The translations under genes and the position numbers were made by a program. A stretch of DNA of 64,000 nucleotides from Chryseobacterium sp. OSA05B. Its GTDB lineage: Bacteria > Bacteroidota > Bacteroidia > Flavobacteriales > Weeksellaceae. The stretch spans positions 62,001 through 126,000 of the forward strand of contig NZ_JAHXYH010000007.1 of the NCBI RefSeq assembly GCF_019970065.1, in the 5' to 3' direction. This document shows, one piece after another, positions 17,590 through 26,388 of the stretch (position 1 is the first letter of the stretch; every line of letters starts with the position of its first letter). The notes under the pieces were generated by a model. That model was given only the letters and a program-made list of their open reading frames with translations, searched no databases and was not told where the DNA came from.

Positions 17590-18291
17590 TTAAATGGTTT
17601 CCAGATAAATTTTCTGCAGCTCATCTGCAGTAACAGATTGAGCATCAAGAATGTGAACTAATCTCCCTTCTTTCATAATGCCGATTCGTGTTCCCACATT
17701 TACTGCATTGAAAATATCATGGGTAGCCATCATGATCGTTTTACCCTTTGCAGCAAGTTCTTTACATATTCTGGTGAATTCTGCAGTGGCTTTCGGATCA
17801 AGTCCTGAAGTAGGTTCATCCATTAAGATAAGGTCTGCACTTTTAGCAACAGCAATGGCAATGGCCACTTTCTGACGCATCCCCTTGGAATAGGCAGCCA
17901 GTTTTTTGTGATGTGCCTCCTTCTGAAGACTTGTCTTGTCCAACAATATTACCAGTTCTTCTCTGGAATACCTGAAACCTGCCATCTGACTGAAGAAATC
18001 TAAGTTTTCAATTCCTGTAAGATTAGGATACAGCTGCACGACTTCCGGAATGTAGGCTGTGAACTTTTTGGTGGTTTCTCCATTAACCTCCACCGGAACT
18101 CCTTTAATGAGAGCCTGTCCGGAACTTGCTTTTAAGAAACCTAAGAATATATTGATCGTTGTGGTTTTGCCAGCTCCGTTTTGTCCGAGCAGACAGAAAA
18201 TTTCTCCTTTTTGTACGGATATATTGAGTCCGCTTAGCGCAGTGACATTATTGTACTGCTTACTAAGCTCAATAGCTTGTAATATTGACAT
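17590..18291 (-). CDS. ABC transporter ATP-binding protein (NosF/CcmA-like)
   Basis: 233 residues. Walker A is GQNGAGKT (36-43), the signature is the degenerate YSKGMRQK (134-141) usual in ABC-2-type ATPases, Walker B is LILMDEP (154-160), the D-loop is SGLD and the switch His is H191 (ATHD). It powers the two permeases downstream. It is the first gene of the tight block ATPase, receptor, permease, permease, with gaps of 10, 11 and 2 bases. A hairpin at 18324-18346 separates it from the small His/Cys-rich gene upstream. Confidence 0.93.
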   Translation of the reverse strand: MSILQAIELSKQYNNVTALSGLNISVQKGEIFCLLGQNGAGKTTTINIFLGFLKASSGQALIKGVPVEVNGETTKKFTAYIPEVVQLYPNLTGIENLDFFSQMAGFRYSREELVILLDKTSLQKEAHHKKLAAYSKGMRQKVAIAIAVAKSADLILMDEPTSGLDPKATAEFTRICKELAAKGKTIMMATHDIFNAVNVGTRIGIMKEGRLVHILDAQSVTADELQKIYLETI

Positions 18292-18323
18292 GAAAATGTA
18301 TTATGTAATTAAATAATTAAAAA

Positions 18324-18346
18324 AAGTTCAGCCCGCAAAAGCAGGC
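18324..18346 (-). terminator. Weak terminator or attenuator before the ABC ATPase
   Basis: On the minus strand GCCTGC-TTTT-GCGGGC is followed by TGAAC and seven T. It lies between the His/Cys-rich gene and the ATPase gene, so it may end the first transcript or attenuate read-through. Confidence 0.5.
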
Positions 18347-18361
18347 ATTGGATATTTAAAA

Positions 18362-18721
18362 TTATAATACAGCCGGTGGGCCTCTGTCTGAAAGGGAAAA
18401 AAGAGTGTAAGAAAATAGAAATTCGGGAGAAGAGAAGATCTTTCCCGTAATTTTTGATACAGAAAAAACAGTGGTGTAAATCTTTCCGAGTCCACCTTCA
18501 CCCAACAGTTTATGGTGGCAGATAGGACACTTGGTATCGCATGACGAAAATGCCTTTTTGAAAATCTTTACATGCTCTCTTTTGGACTGCTGAAAAGTAT
18601 TTCCTGCATTCTGACTGTGAAGAAAATGATGGTGAAGATATTCCGCCGGAGAAACAGCAAAAGCATACACAGCAATGAAAATTGCCGTCAGAAAGTGTTT
18701 AAAATGCCTTGTGACTCTCAA
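18362..18721 (-). CDS. Small His/Cys-rich exported protein, probably metal-related
   Basis: 119 residues. A hydrophobic N-terminal segment (residues 8-25) is followed by a HHH cluster (30-32), then C61, C65 and C68 with H69 and H70 (CxxxCxxCHH), a second hydrophobic stretch (about 100-110) and the C-terminus DRGPPAVL. Short proteins with His/Cys clusters and an RGPP tail are common beside metal-linked TonB receptors in Bacteroidota (DUF2946-like and similar families). I infer metal sensing, chaperoning or receptor coupling for the cluster downstream, with copper or iron most likely. The exact family is not assigned. Confidence 0.6.
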   Translation of the reverse strand: MRVTRHFKHFLTAIFIAVYAFAVSPAEYLHHHFLHSQNAGNTFQQSKREHVKIFKKAFSSCDTKCPICHHKLLGEGGLGKIYTTVFSVSKITGKIFSSPEFLFSYTLFSLSDRGPPAVL

Positions 18722-18924
18722 TGGATAGATTTGCTGATTGAACTTGAATGCTGCGAAATTAAAAAATATTTAATTAACATCGGGTTTAAGTGACATCAAT
18801 TTCAAAACTTTTCCGGGAAAGATTTTCTTTTCTGTTAAATTGTTCTCTAAATCTACAATTGATGTAAGAAATAAAAGACCTGAATTGTTCTACTCTGTAG
18901 AAATACCTTTAATCTTTCCGAAAT

Positions 18925-20406
18925 ATGATCAGACCACTCTGTTTTATTTTATTTTTCATTCCGTTGTATATCTTTTCACAGAATAAGATCAGCTATAAAG
19001 TGTATTATGACGAAAACCTCGAACAGAATGGTTTAAAAATTCAGGTAGATTATACTCAGAAAAAATCTTCGGAAACGACATATTTCTATTACCGTAATGA
19101 AAACTGGGGTGAGAAAAACCTGTATAATAGTGTAAATCTGCTGAAAGAAGACAATCCCGGTATCAGTTTCGAAACAAAGCCGGACAATGACGAAATAAAA
19201 ATCCTGCACAAAGACAGCAGAAAGGTTTCTTTTGTGTACCATATTATACAGGATTTCAAAGATCCGAACCACCGTATTTTCAACCGTCCAAAGGTAAGGA
19301 ATAATTTTTTCCATGTCATGGGCAAGAATTTATTCATCGTTCCTAAAACATTCACAGAAATGCCGGATGATCATGAATTTGAATTTTCGATTGAATGGAT
19401 CGGCTTTCCTAAAGATTTCAAAATACACAATACTTTTGCAAGCCAGATAAAAAAACAAAAGATCAAAACAGTACTTTGGGAAGGCTTTTATCATTCCCTT
19501 TTTGTAGGTGGAGATTACCGGATTTATGATTTTAAAATTCATGATAAGCCGGTCTATTTTGCGATAAGGGATGAATGGAATAACGGATTTTCTGATGACT
19601 TTCTTTTTTCCAATCTTAAAAAAGCGACACAGGCGCAGCGGGATTTCTGGAAAGATTACGATCAGGATTATTTTACCGTGATCATGAGCCCAACCGTTTC
19701 TCAAAAAGACAGCTTATTTAAAGGCTACAGCACCAAGGGTTCAGCGATAAAAAATGCTTTTATGATCCAGGGAACCAATAATCCGTTTAACAATAAAAAT
19801 GCTTATCTCTACCTTCTTCACCATGAACTGATGCACGACTGGATCGGAAACAGGATCAAAAACCAACATGAAGAACTCAATTACTGGTTCAGTGAAGGGT
19901 TTACGGATTATTACACCTATAAAAACAGGCTTAGAATCAAAGATATTTCATCCGAAGAATGGCTGAAACTTTTCAATGAAGAAGTGATCAAAAGTCACTG
20001 GAAAAATCCACAGCGGAATCTCCCGAATTACAAAATAAAAGATGAATTCTGGAAAAGCCGGAATGTAGAAAAAGTTCCGTACCGAAGAGGTTCTATCTTC
20101 GCTTTCTGGCTGAATAATCAGATCATGATCCAAAGCGGTCATAAAAAATCACTGGACGACCTGATGCAGGAACTTTTAAAAACCTGTACGGAGAAAAACC
20201 TGAAGTTTACGGACGAACTGTTTCTTGATCTTGTTCAAAAATATCTGGAGAAGGACCTGTCCTACTTTTTCCAGAAACATATCCTGAGCGGTGAAGACAT
20301 TGATCTGTTCAGTGAAAAATGGATCAATGGTTTTGAGTTTAAAACAATAGATGGTATTCCACAGCTTCAGACGGATAAAAATACAGAAGTGAAATATATT
20401 TTATAA
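18925..20406 (+). CDS. Exported M1-like zinc metallopeptidase
   Basis: 493 residues with a signal peptide (LCFILFFIPLYIFSQ). The gluzincin motif is H300-E301-L-M-H304 with the third ligand E324 in YWFSEGFTDYY, 19 residues later, as in M1 aminopeptidases and M61 glycyl aminopeptidases. About 290 residues of beta-rich N-terminal domain precede it and a helical C-terminal domain follows. The usual GxMEN exopeptidase motif of M1 is not evident, so the specificity may differ from classical aminopeptidase N. The gene stands alone, with no clear T-run terminator after it. Confidence 0.85.
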   Translation: MIRPLCFILFFIPLYIFSQNKISYKVYYDENLEQNGLKIQVDYTQKKSSETTYFYYRNENWGEKNLYNSVNLLKEDNPGISFETKPDNDEIKILHKDSRKVSFVYHIIQDFKDPNHRIFNRPKVRNNFFHVMGKNLFIVPKTFTEMPDDHEFEFSIEWIGFPKDFKIHNTFASQIKKQKIKTVLWEGFYHSLFVGGDYRIYDFKIHDKPVYFAIRDEWNNGFSDDFLFSNLKKATQAQRDFWKDYDQDYFTVIMSPTVSQKDSLFKGYSTKGSAIKNAFMIQGTNNPFNNKNAYLYLLHHELMHDWIGNRIKNQHEELNYWFSEGFTDYYTYKNRLRIKDISSEEWLKLFNEEVIKSHWKNPQRNLPNYKIKDEFWKSRNVEKVPYRRGSIFAFWLNNQIMIQSGHKKSLDDLMQELLKTCTEKNLKFTDELFLDLVQKYLEKDLSYFFQKHILSGEDIDLFSEKWINGFEFKTIDGIPQLQTDKNTEVKYIL

Positions 20407-20446
20407 CGGGTCAAGCCAAAAGACAGAGATGGATTTTTGGCGGCTT

Positions 20447-21901
20447 TCAATACTTCCCGCTCCCATCTTCCCGCCTCTTTTCTTCAAGCAGCTCGTTTAC
20501 TTTTCTCCCTGCATTTTCCAACAATGCCAGACTATCCGGTGTGATCCGGTCTGCAAAAATGATCCGAAAATGGTGGCTGTATTCATCGGTTAATGAAAAT
20601 GTATTTCCGGGCGTGAACAAAATTTTATTTTTGTCACAATAATCAAAGAATCTCTTCATATCAGTTTGTTCCGGGAGCTTCCCCCAAATGCTGTAACCTC
20701 CTTCAGGACTGTGAAAATAGCAACCTTCAGGAAAGTAATTGCGCAAAGCATTCAACAACTCAATAGCCTGTTTGTTCAACAACTTGCGAAATGACCGCAG
20801 ATGCCGTTCATAGCTGGTTCCCTCAAGAATTTTCAGCATCAACTCCTGATAAACAGGAGCAACTGATCTTCCCAGAACAAACCTTGCCCTTTCCGAGCGA
20901 GCATAGAAACGTCCGGCATGCAGCCAGCCCAAACGAATGCCCGGTGCCAGCGTTTTTGAAAATGAAGAATACGTCATCACCAATCCTGAATCGTCAAAAC
21001 TTTTAATGCAACGAGGCCTCTTATCTCGAAAATAAAGATCGCCGTAAATATCATTTTCAATAACCGGGACCTGATGCAAAGATGCGATGGCCAGGAGTTC
21101 TTTTTTAGCATCATCAGTCATCATAACACCTGTAGGGTTGTGAAAATTGGGTGTTAATACTACGGCTTTTATCTCATTCGAAGTGCAGACTTTCCTGAAA
21201 TATTCTGTGTCAAAGCCGTTTTCATAATGCACGGGAATCTCGATGATTTTAAGGCCCAGATTCGCTACAGCCTCCAAAACTGAAAACACACACGGACTTT
21301 CAACAGCAACAATATTTCCGGGATCGGTTACCGCTCTTAAAGCAATAGTCAATGCCTGTAGTGCTCCGTCTGTAATGATAAGTTCATCTGGATTCATTAA
21401 ACATCCGTGAGTTCCCATCTGCAGAGCAATCTGTTTCCTTAATTCATACAACCCGTTTGAAGGATAATAACGTAATAATGCAGCTCCTTTTTCGCGGATC
21501 ACTTCCTGCATCGTTCTGAGGATCAGTTTTTGTGGAATGAAAAGATCTCCCGGCGCTGCCATATGGAAAGAACTGGATTCTGAAGGTTTGTTTCTGGCAG
21601 AGGTCAGCATCAAATTTTTGGCGAATATGGTGTCTCTCACAACAGGAATCAGATTTGTCCTGAACTGCAAAGTACGATCTTCTTCAACGGAGGACACGAA
21701 ATATCCTGAACGGGGACTGCTTTCTATTAATCCTTTCATCATCAGATATTCAAAACCACTTTGAACTGAGCTTGTACTGAGCTGATATCTGTTTTTGATC
21801 TCCCTTACGGAAGGCAGACGTTCTCCTTTCAGCAAAATCTTATTTCTGATCTGCTCTTCTATAACCGATGTGAAAATTTCATATTTATAGGATCTCATCA
21901 T
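20447..21901 (-). CDS. MocR/PdxR-type regulator (GntR HTH plus aminotransferase domain)
   Basis: 484 residues. A GntR-type winged helix covers about 5-72 (LPSVREIKNRYQLSTSSVQSGFEYL), then a fold-type-I aminotransferase domain carries NPTG (255-258), D284 and Y286 (ENDIYGDLY) and PLP-lysine K316 in YSSFSKTLAPGIRLGW. MocR regulators bind PLP or an amino-acid adduct and usually control a divergent gene through direct repeats. Here the divergent gene encodes a GNAT protein, and three AACTGTA repeats lie between them. Two ATGs (21901, 21898) are equally possible starts. Confidence 0.93.
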   Translation of the reverse strand: MMRSYKYEIFTSVIEEQIRNKILLKGERLPSVREIKNRYQLSTSSVQSGFEYLMMKGLIESSPRSGYFVSSVEEDRTLQFRTNLIPVVRDTIFAKNLMLTSARNKPSESSSFHMAAPGDLFIPQKLILRTMQEVIREKGAALLRYYPSNGLYELRKQIALQMGTHGCLMNPDELIITDGALQALTIALRAVTDPGNIVAVESPCVFSVLEAVANLGLKIIEIPVHYENGFDTEYFRKVCTSNEIKAVVLTPNFHNPTGVMMTDDAKKELLAIASLHQVPVIENDIYGDLYFRDKRPRCIKSFDDSGLVMTYSSFSKTLAPGIRLGWLHAGRFYARSERARFVLGRSVAPVYQELMLKILEGTSYERHLRSFRKLLNKQAIELLNALRNYFPEGCYFHSPEGGYSIWGKLPEQTDMKRFFDYCDKNKILFTPGNTFSLTDEYSHHFRIIFADRITPDSLALLENAGRKVNELLEEKRREDGSGKY

Positions 21902-21911
21902 TCTTTCATTA

Positions 21912-21973
21912 AACTGTACTGAACAAATTTACAAAATAAACAACTGTACCGATTAAATTAATGAAAACTGTAT
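21912..21973. promoter_or_regulatory. Candidate MocR operator: three AACTGTA(C/T) direct repeats
   Basis: AACTGTAC at 21912-21919, AACTGTAC at 21942-21949 and AACTGTAT at 21966-21973, all in the same orientation, with start-to-start distances of 30 and 24. They fill the 117-base space between the MocR gene and the GNAT gene, as expected for operators of this family. The third copy lies near the -33 area of the GNAT promoter. Confidence 0.6.
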
Positions 21974-21996
21974 CCCTTTTAAATCCAATAATCTTC

Positions 21997-22004
21997 TAAT
22001 TTTG
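21997..22004 (+). promoter_or_regulatory. -7 box TAATTTTG of the GNAT gene
   Basis: Exact fit to TAnnTTTG, ending 14 bases before the ATG at 22019. No TTG at the right distance; promoter strength may depend on the activator. Confidence 0.4.
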
Positions 22005-22018
22005 AATAAAAAAGATTC

Positions 22019-22534
22019 ATGAATATAATTTCAAAATTTACAGTGGGTTCTGAGGAGGGAATTTCTGATCTTATAACCATTATCGATTCTTCAGTCTATG
22101 CCCTGCACAAGGAACTGATACCTGAAGAGGACATCAAAAAATATATTAAAAACAATATTGATCCCAGAAAAATGATCAATGACCTGAATGATCTTTCCAA
22201 CCAGCTGATCATTACCTATGCAGACGACAAACCGGTAGGTTACAGCATTATCAGAAGCGGAATGAGCCATCCTTCCCTTCCCGAAGATAAAAAAGCAACA
22301 GAAATAAGCTTTGTGATCCTCCAGGATTTTGATTCACCGGAAATCAGGGAATCGCTTTGGAAAAAAAGCAGATCAGCAGCCAGTTTTACGGATATTATCT
22401 GGATCAATATGATGAATCATGATCCACTTTTACCGTTTTTAAAAGAATCAGGGTTTACTGTAGCAGCAGATGCTACGGCGGGACCTTTTAAGCTTCCTTC
22501 TCAAATATTAAAGTTCGAAATCAGCAGAGGTTAG
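22019..22534 (+). CDS. GNAT-like N-acetyltransferase
   Basis: 171 residues. The fold order fits GNAT, with an N-terminal helical region, then LIITYADDKPVGYSIIRSG (strands 3-4) and a C-terminal PLLPFLKESGF, the usual final helix-strand pair. The acetyl-CoA pyrophosphate loop (R/Q-x-x-G-x-G/A) is not clear, so the assignment is to the fold rather than to a proven acetyltransferase. It is divergent from the MocR gene and is the likely regulated target. A terminator-like hairpin follows at 22578. Confidence 0.65.
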   Translation: MNIISKFTVGSEEGISDLITIIDSSVYALHKELIPEEDIKKYIKNNIDPRKMINDLNDLSNQLIITYADDKPVGYSIIRSGMSHPSLPEDKKATEISFVILQDFDSPEIRESLWKKSRSAASFTDIIWINMMNHDPLLPFLKESGFTVAADATAGPFKLPSQILKFEISRG

Positions 22535-22577
22535 ATATTTTTCTGCTCTTTAAAATATTTTGACACTATTATTTTTT

Positions 22578-22609
22578 AACCACAAAAGATGCAAAAGTTT
22601 TTTGTGGTT
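22578..22609 (+). terminator. Terminator-like hairpin after the GNAT gene
   Basis: AACCACAAAA pairs with TTTTGTGGTT around a 12-base loop and is followed by TTATTTTTTTT. The same hairpin opens a repeat-like tract that extends to about 22780. Confidence 0.6.
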
Positions 22610-22780
22610 TTATTTTTTTTAATTCTCGCAGATTAATCAGATCATACAGATTGGGTTCAACATTTTTTAATCTCCTGCGGATCAAACGAATCAGGAAAGC
22701 TTTTGTGACTTTTGTAGTTTCATATTTTTCATCACAGATTTAACAAAATTGAGAAAAACTTTTGTCGATTATCATTACAT
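22610..22780. repeat. Interspersed-type intergenic tract (CGCAGATTAATCAGAT words)
   Basis: Words such as CTCGCAGATTAATCAGATCA, TCCTGCGGATCAAACGAATC and CTTTTGTGACTTTTGTAG give the tract a loose mirrored layout with the AACCACAAAAG start. I recall similar tracts between genes in Chryseobacterium. No coding potential is seen. Confidence 0.35.
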
Positions 22781-22813
22781 AACAGAAATGGATCAGGATT
22801 AACGCCGTTTATG

Positions 22814-22821
22814 TATCTTTG
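22814..22821 (+). promoter_or_regulatory. -7 box TATCTTTG of the AraC gene
   Basis: Exact fit to TAnnTTTG, ending 21 bases before the ATG at 22843. This position argues against the in-frame TTG at 22819 as the start. Confidence 0.45.
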
Positions 22822-22842
22822 ATTTTTATAATTTCTAAATTT

Positions 22843-23757
22843 ATGAGTGATCAGCTGGAAACCATCGAAGATTATTACAGACGTCTCAGAAAGAATCAGA
22901 TGAAAATGTTCGATTCGGATGATTTCGAAACCGGAAAGTCGCATTTCAATGTTTCTATGCGGAAATACTGCAGCTTTAAAAGCCCCTACAACCGCCGTGA
23001 CTACTATAAAGTGAGTTTTATTTTAGGAAAAGGTACATTTCAGTATGGGTCTCATGAACTGTATATCGACCGTCCTGCTTTATTTTTTCCCTCCCCTAAT
23101 ATTCCGTATTCATGGGAGTGTGACGGAGATCTTCAGGAAGGCTATTTCTGCCTGTTCAATCAGGAGTTTTTTAATGGAAATTCTGAATTTAATCTGTTTA
23201 AAAAGACTTCGCTGTTTAAAGAATGGAGTAAGCCAATTGTTTTTTTAACGGATGAACAGACTCAGCTGGCGACCCTTTATTTTGAGCAGATGTACAAGCT
23301 TAATAATTCGGCGTACCCGTTCCGTTGCGGAAGTATTAAAAGTCACCTCGCTTCTGTGATGCACCTGGCTTTGGAAATTCGTGTGGATGATATTAATCCC
23401 AATGAACTTCCTGCTAATATCCGTTTGTACCGCTTATTTGATGAGCTTCTGAACAAACAGTTCCCATTAGATTCCCCGGCCTACCCTTTGGCTCTGAAAA
23501 CGGCTTCAGACTTTGCGGAACATCTTAATGTACATGTCAATCATTTGAATTCATCGGTAAAATCAGTAACGCAGCTTACGACGACACAAATCATTAAAGA
23601 AAAGGTATTCGAAGAATCTAAAAACCTTCTGAAATATACGAATTGGGATATCGCTGAGATCGGATACACACTGGGATTTGATCAGCCTTCCCATTTTAAT
23701 AACTTCTTTAAAAAACATGCTGAGGTTTCTCCTTTGAAATTTAAAAACGCTTATTAA
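22843..23757 (+). CDS. AraC-family transcriptional regulator
   Basis: 304 residues from the ATG at 22843. An N-terminal cupin-like sensing domain (about 20-170) contains SFILGKGTFQYG and RPALFFPSPNIPYSWE. The C-terminal double helix-turn-helix (about 200-304) ends with YTLGFDQPSHFNNFFKKHAEVSPLKFK, the AraC signature. It lies 90 bases upstream of an MFS transporter on the same strand and is the natural candidate to regulate it. The ligand is unknown. Confidence 0.93.
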   Translation: MSDQLETIEDYYRRLRKNQMKMFDSDDFETGKSHFNVSMRKYCSFKSPYNRRDYYKVSFILGKGTFQYGSHELYIDRPALFFPSPNIPYSWECDGDLQEGYFCLFNQEFFNGNSEFNLFKKTSLFKEWSKPIVFLTDEQTQLATLYFEQMYKLNNSAYPFRCGSIKSHLASVMHLALEIRVDDINPNELPANIRLYRLFDELLNKQFPLDSPAYPLALKTASDFAEHLNVHVNHLNSSVKSVTQLTTTQIIKEKVFEESKNLLKYTNWDIAEIGYTLGFDQPSHFNNFFKKHAEVSPLKFKNAY

Positions 23758-23795
23758 ATCTTTGATTTTTGTAATTTTTACTTTGTCTTTTTAAA

Positions 23796-23825
23796 TTGAA
23801 CTGCCCTTTTCTTACCCTATTTTTG
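23796..23825 (+). promoter_or_regulatory. MFS gene promoter (TTG-N19-TATTTTTG)
   Basis: TTG at 23796-23798 and TATTTTTG at 23818-23825 are 19 bases apart, a full match to the flavobacterial consensus, 22 bases before the ATG at 23848. Confidence 0.55.
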
Positions 23826-23847
23826 CATAGTAAAATAACGAACGAAT

Positions 23848-25056
23848 ATGTTGTTGAAAGAAGCATCTGAAAAAAGAATCAGATTAATCACTATTATGGC
23901 TTTTGTGTCGATCCCGCTTTCGGGCTTTGTCACAGATATTTATTTGCCTTCATTTCCCTCAATGGCCAAGGAAATGCAGGTTTCTGAAAAGGATATCCAG
24001 ATCACTTTAACGTCTTATCTGCTGAGTTACGGGATCTCGCAACTTTTTGTAGGCGGTATTCTGGACAGTATCGGGCGCTACCGTCCTAAGCTGATCGCTC
24101 TGTTTTTACTGATCATCAGCAGTATTTTGATTACGATGACGGACAGTATTCTGTTGATCTGTCTGTTACGTATCCTTCAGGGAGCTGCAGTTTCCGTACT
24201 GGTTGTAGCTACCCGTGCTATTTTTGTAGACCTTTACGACTCGGAAAAAGTAAAGCATTATCTGAGCTATTTCACGATTGTCTGGTCGTGTGGACCAATT
24301 CTGGCTCCTTTTCTGGGTGGATATCTTGAAAAGCTGTTTAACTGGCATGCGAATTTTTATTTCCTGGCTTTTTATGCAGGTGCATTATTCCTGTTTGAAT
24401 GGTTTTTCAGTGGTGAAAGCTTACCGGAAAAGAAGAAACTTAATCTTTCTGAGAACATCAGCCTGTACAAAATGATGCTGAAAAACAGAATCTTTATGTT
24501 GGGGATCATTATTTTAGGACTGAGTTATTCTATTGTTATGCTTTTCAATCTGACGGGTCCTTTTATTATTGAGAACACTTTTCACTTTACGCCTGTAGTT
24601 ATAGGATACTGTACGCTGATCTTAGGGTTTTCATGGATGATCGGAGGATTTATAGGAAAACGAAGACTTAAATTAGATTTTAAAGCAAGAATTTTACAGC
24701 CTATTATTTTACAGCTGGTCTTAATTGCCGGACTGATCGCCACCAGTTTCTACGCAGAAAGCCTGTTTATCATGGTTCCTTTTGCCTTTTTCATTCACAT
24801 TTGTTCCGGGATTCTGTTTACTTCGTTTTTCACAACGAGTATGCTCTATTTCCCTAAAAATGCAGGAACAGCGGGTGGACTGATGGGAGGATTGGTTTAT
24901 GTGATCACATCTATTACAAGCTTTATTATATCAGTCAGTGGAACCGTCACGGAACAGGGCGGCCTTGCCTGGCGTTATCTGGCGATTGCCATTGTACTTT
25001 TGGGAATTATTCTCGTCATGCACCAGGCGGTTAAAAAAGAACAGGCAGAGAGTTAA
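23848..25056 (+). CDS. MFS drug-efflux transporter (Bcr/CflA-like)
   Basis: 402 residues with 12 predicted transmembrane helices. The first helix and loop, GFVTDIYLPSFPSMAKEMQ, and the motif-A region GGILDSIGRYRPKL are typical of the Bcr/CflA subfamily of proton-driven drug efflux. RILQGAAVSVLVVATRAIFVDLY is the conserved helix 4-5 region. Own promoter at 23796-23825, and the terminator stem overlaps the stop codon. The AraC gene just upstream probably controls it. Substrate unknown. Confidence 0.9.
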   Translation: MLLKEASEKRIRLITIMAFVSIPLSGFVTDIYLPSFPSMAKEMQVSEKDIQITLTSYLLSYGISQLFVGGILDSIGRYRPKLIALFLLIISSILITMTDSILLICLLRILQGAAVSVLVVATRAIFVDLYDSEKVKHYLSYFTIVWSCGPILAPFLGGYLEKLFNWHANFYFLAFYAGALFLFEWFFSGESLPEKKKLNLSENISLYKMMLKNRIFMLGIIILGLSYSIVMLFNLTGPFIIENTFHFTPVVIGYCTLILGFSWMIGGFIGKRRLKLDFKARILQPIILQLVLIAGLIATSFYAESLFIMVPFAFFIHICSGILFTSFFTTSMLYFPKNAGTAGGLMGGLVYVITSITSFIISVSGTVTEQGGLAWRYLAIAIVLLGIILVMHQAVKKEQAES

Positions 25057-25070
25057 TCTCTGCTTTTTTT
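25045..25070 (+). terminator. Terminator overlapping the MFS stop codon
   Basis: GCAGAGA (25045-25051) pairs with TCTCTGC (25057-25063), followed by seven T. The left arm lies inside the last codons and the stop TAA (25054-25056) is in the loop. Confidence 0.78.
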
Positions 25071-25334
25071 ATGCTCTTATTTTTCTTCTGCATTTGAATT
25101 TATTATGATCATTTTTTTCTGTATAAATCTATAAAGTTGCTACAATCCTATGATTGATTCCACTCATACAGCTATTGGTGGATTATATTTTAGCATTGTT
25201 ATGATAAGAATTAATATTGCAATGTCAAAAAAGAGAATTGTTGTAATTTTAATAAGTGATTAAGTTTATTTACAGAAAAATATTCATTCATAAAGACAAC
25301 AAAACCAAACCATTAAATAAAAGAAGGGAATTAA

Positions 25335-26384
25335 ATGTTAGAGACGATCAAAAAACAATGGAAACAGATTCTGGTCATCCTCATGTTGTACACAGCATGG
25401 AATATCGCGGTATTTTTGTTTCTCGTCAGGCTGCAGGGACTTGAGACCACCATGAAGCAGTTTGGAATCGGAAATCAGCTTTATGTCAATTTTACTCATA
25501 CCATTATTAAGGGAACCATTGTTTATTATATCCTGATCTATCACCTGATCATTCCATTCATCAGGAACAGAAACGGGAAAAAATTTATTCTACGATGCAT
25601 CCTGCTTTTTGTGGTACTTACCGCTTATGAATATGTATGGAATTTTACGGTATTAAAGACCGATCCTACGAGCAGCAGCTATGTTTCACCCAAAGTATTT
25701 TTCATTACCGCCGCTATCCTCGACTGCATTATTATACTCATCTCTTATTTCGTGGCTACACTCATAACATCCAATGAAATGCGAAAGCACAAAGAGGAAC
25801 TGGAAAAGGAAAAACTCAGAGCAGAACTTGCTGCGATCAAATATCAGATCAATCCTCATTTTCTGTTTAATTCATTAAGTTTTATTTATACCAAAACCCT
25901 TAGAAGCAGTCCGGAGGCCGCTCATGCGGTACATCTTCTTTCTGAAATTATGAGCTATGCGCTTGATGACTGGGGAGAATTGGGAACGGTTCCTCTTGCG
26001 CTGGAAGTGGAGCATATGAAAAAGGTGATTGAAATGAACCAGATCCGGTTCAGTCATAATCTGAAAATTAAATATTACGAGGATATGCAGGCGAATGATG
26101 CTTACATTCCGGTTCTGGCATTCGTTACCCTTGTGGAAAACGCCTTTAAACACGGTGATCTGAATGATGAGAAAAACCAAGTCTCCATTGAACTCATTGC
26201 TACGAAAAGTAAAATATGCTTCCTCGTGAGCAATAAAAAGATAACAGGTCCTAAAGAACCTTCCAAGGGAATTGGTCTGAACAATGTGCAGCAGCGACTG
26301 CAACTGATGTATGGGATCAAGCATTCTTTTACCATCAAGGAAGATGAGAATTATTATTTAAACGAAATTATCATTAATCTATAA
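25335..26384 (+). CDS. LytS/YehU-type sensor histidine kinase
   Basis: 349 residues. Four transmembrane helices lie in the first 147 residues, then a coiled segment, then the His_kinase domain (PF06580) with phospho-accepting H175 in INPHFLFNSLSF. The ATPase part has LVENAFKHG and the short KGIGLNNVQQRLQLMYG G-box. No extracytoplasmic sensor domain is present, so the signal is probably sensed in the membrane. Four bases separate it from the LytTR regulator, forming a two-component pair. The signal is unknown. Confidence 0.94.
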   Translation: MLETIKKQWKQILVILMLYTAWNIAVFLFLVRLQGLETTMKQFGIGNQLYVNFTHTIIKGTIVYYILIYHLIIPFIRNRNGKKFILRCILLFVVLTAYEYVWNFTVLKTDPTSSSYVSPKVFFITAAILDCIIILISYFVATLITSNEMRKHKEELEKEKLRAELAAIKYQINPHFLFNSLSFIYTKTLRSSPEAAHAVHLLSEIMSYALDDWGELGTVPLALEVEHMKKVIEMNQIRFSHNLKIKYYEDMQANDAYIPVLAFVTLVENAFKHGDLNDEKNQVSIELIATKSKICFLVSNKKITGPKEPSKGIGLNNVQQRLQLMYGIKHSFTIKEDENYYLNEIIINL

Positions 26385-26388
26385 AATT

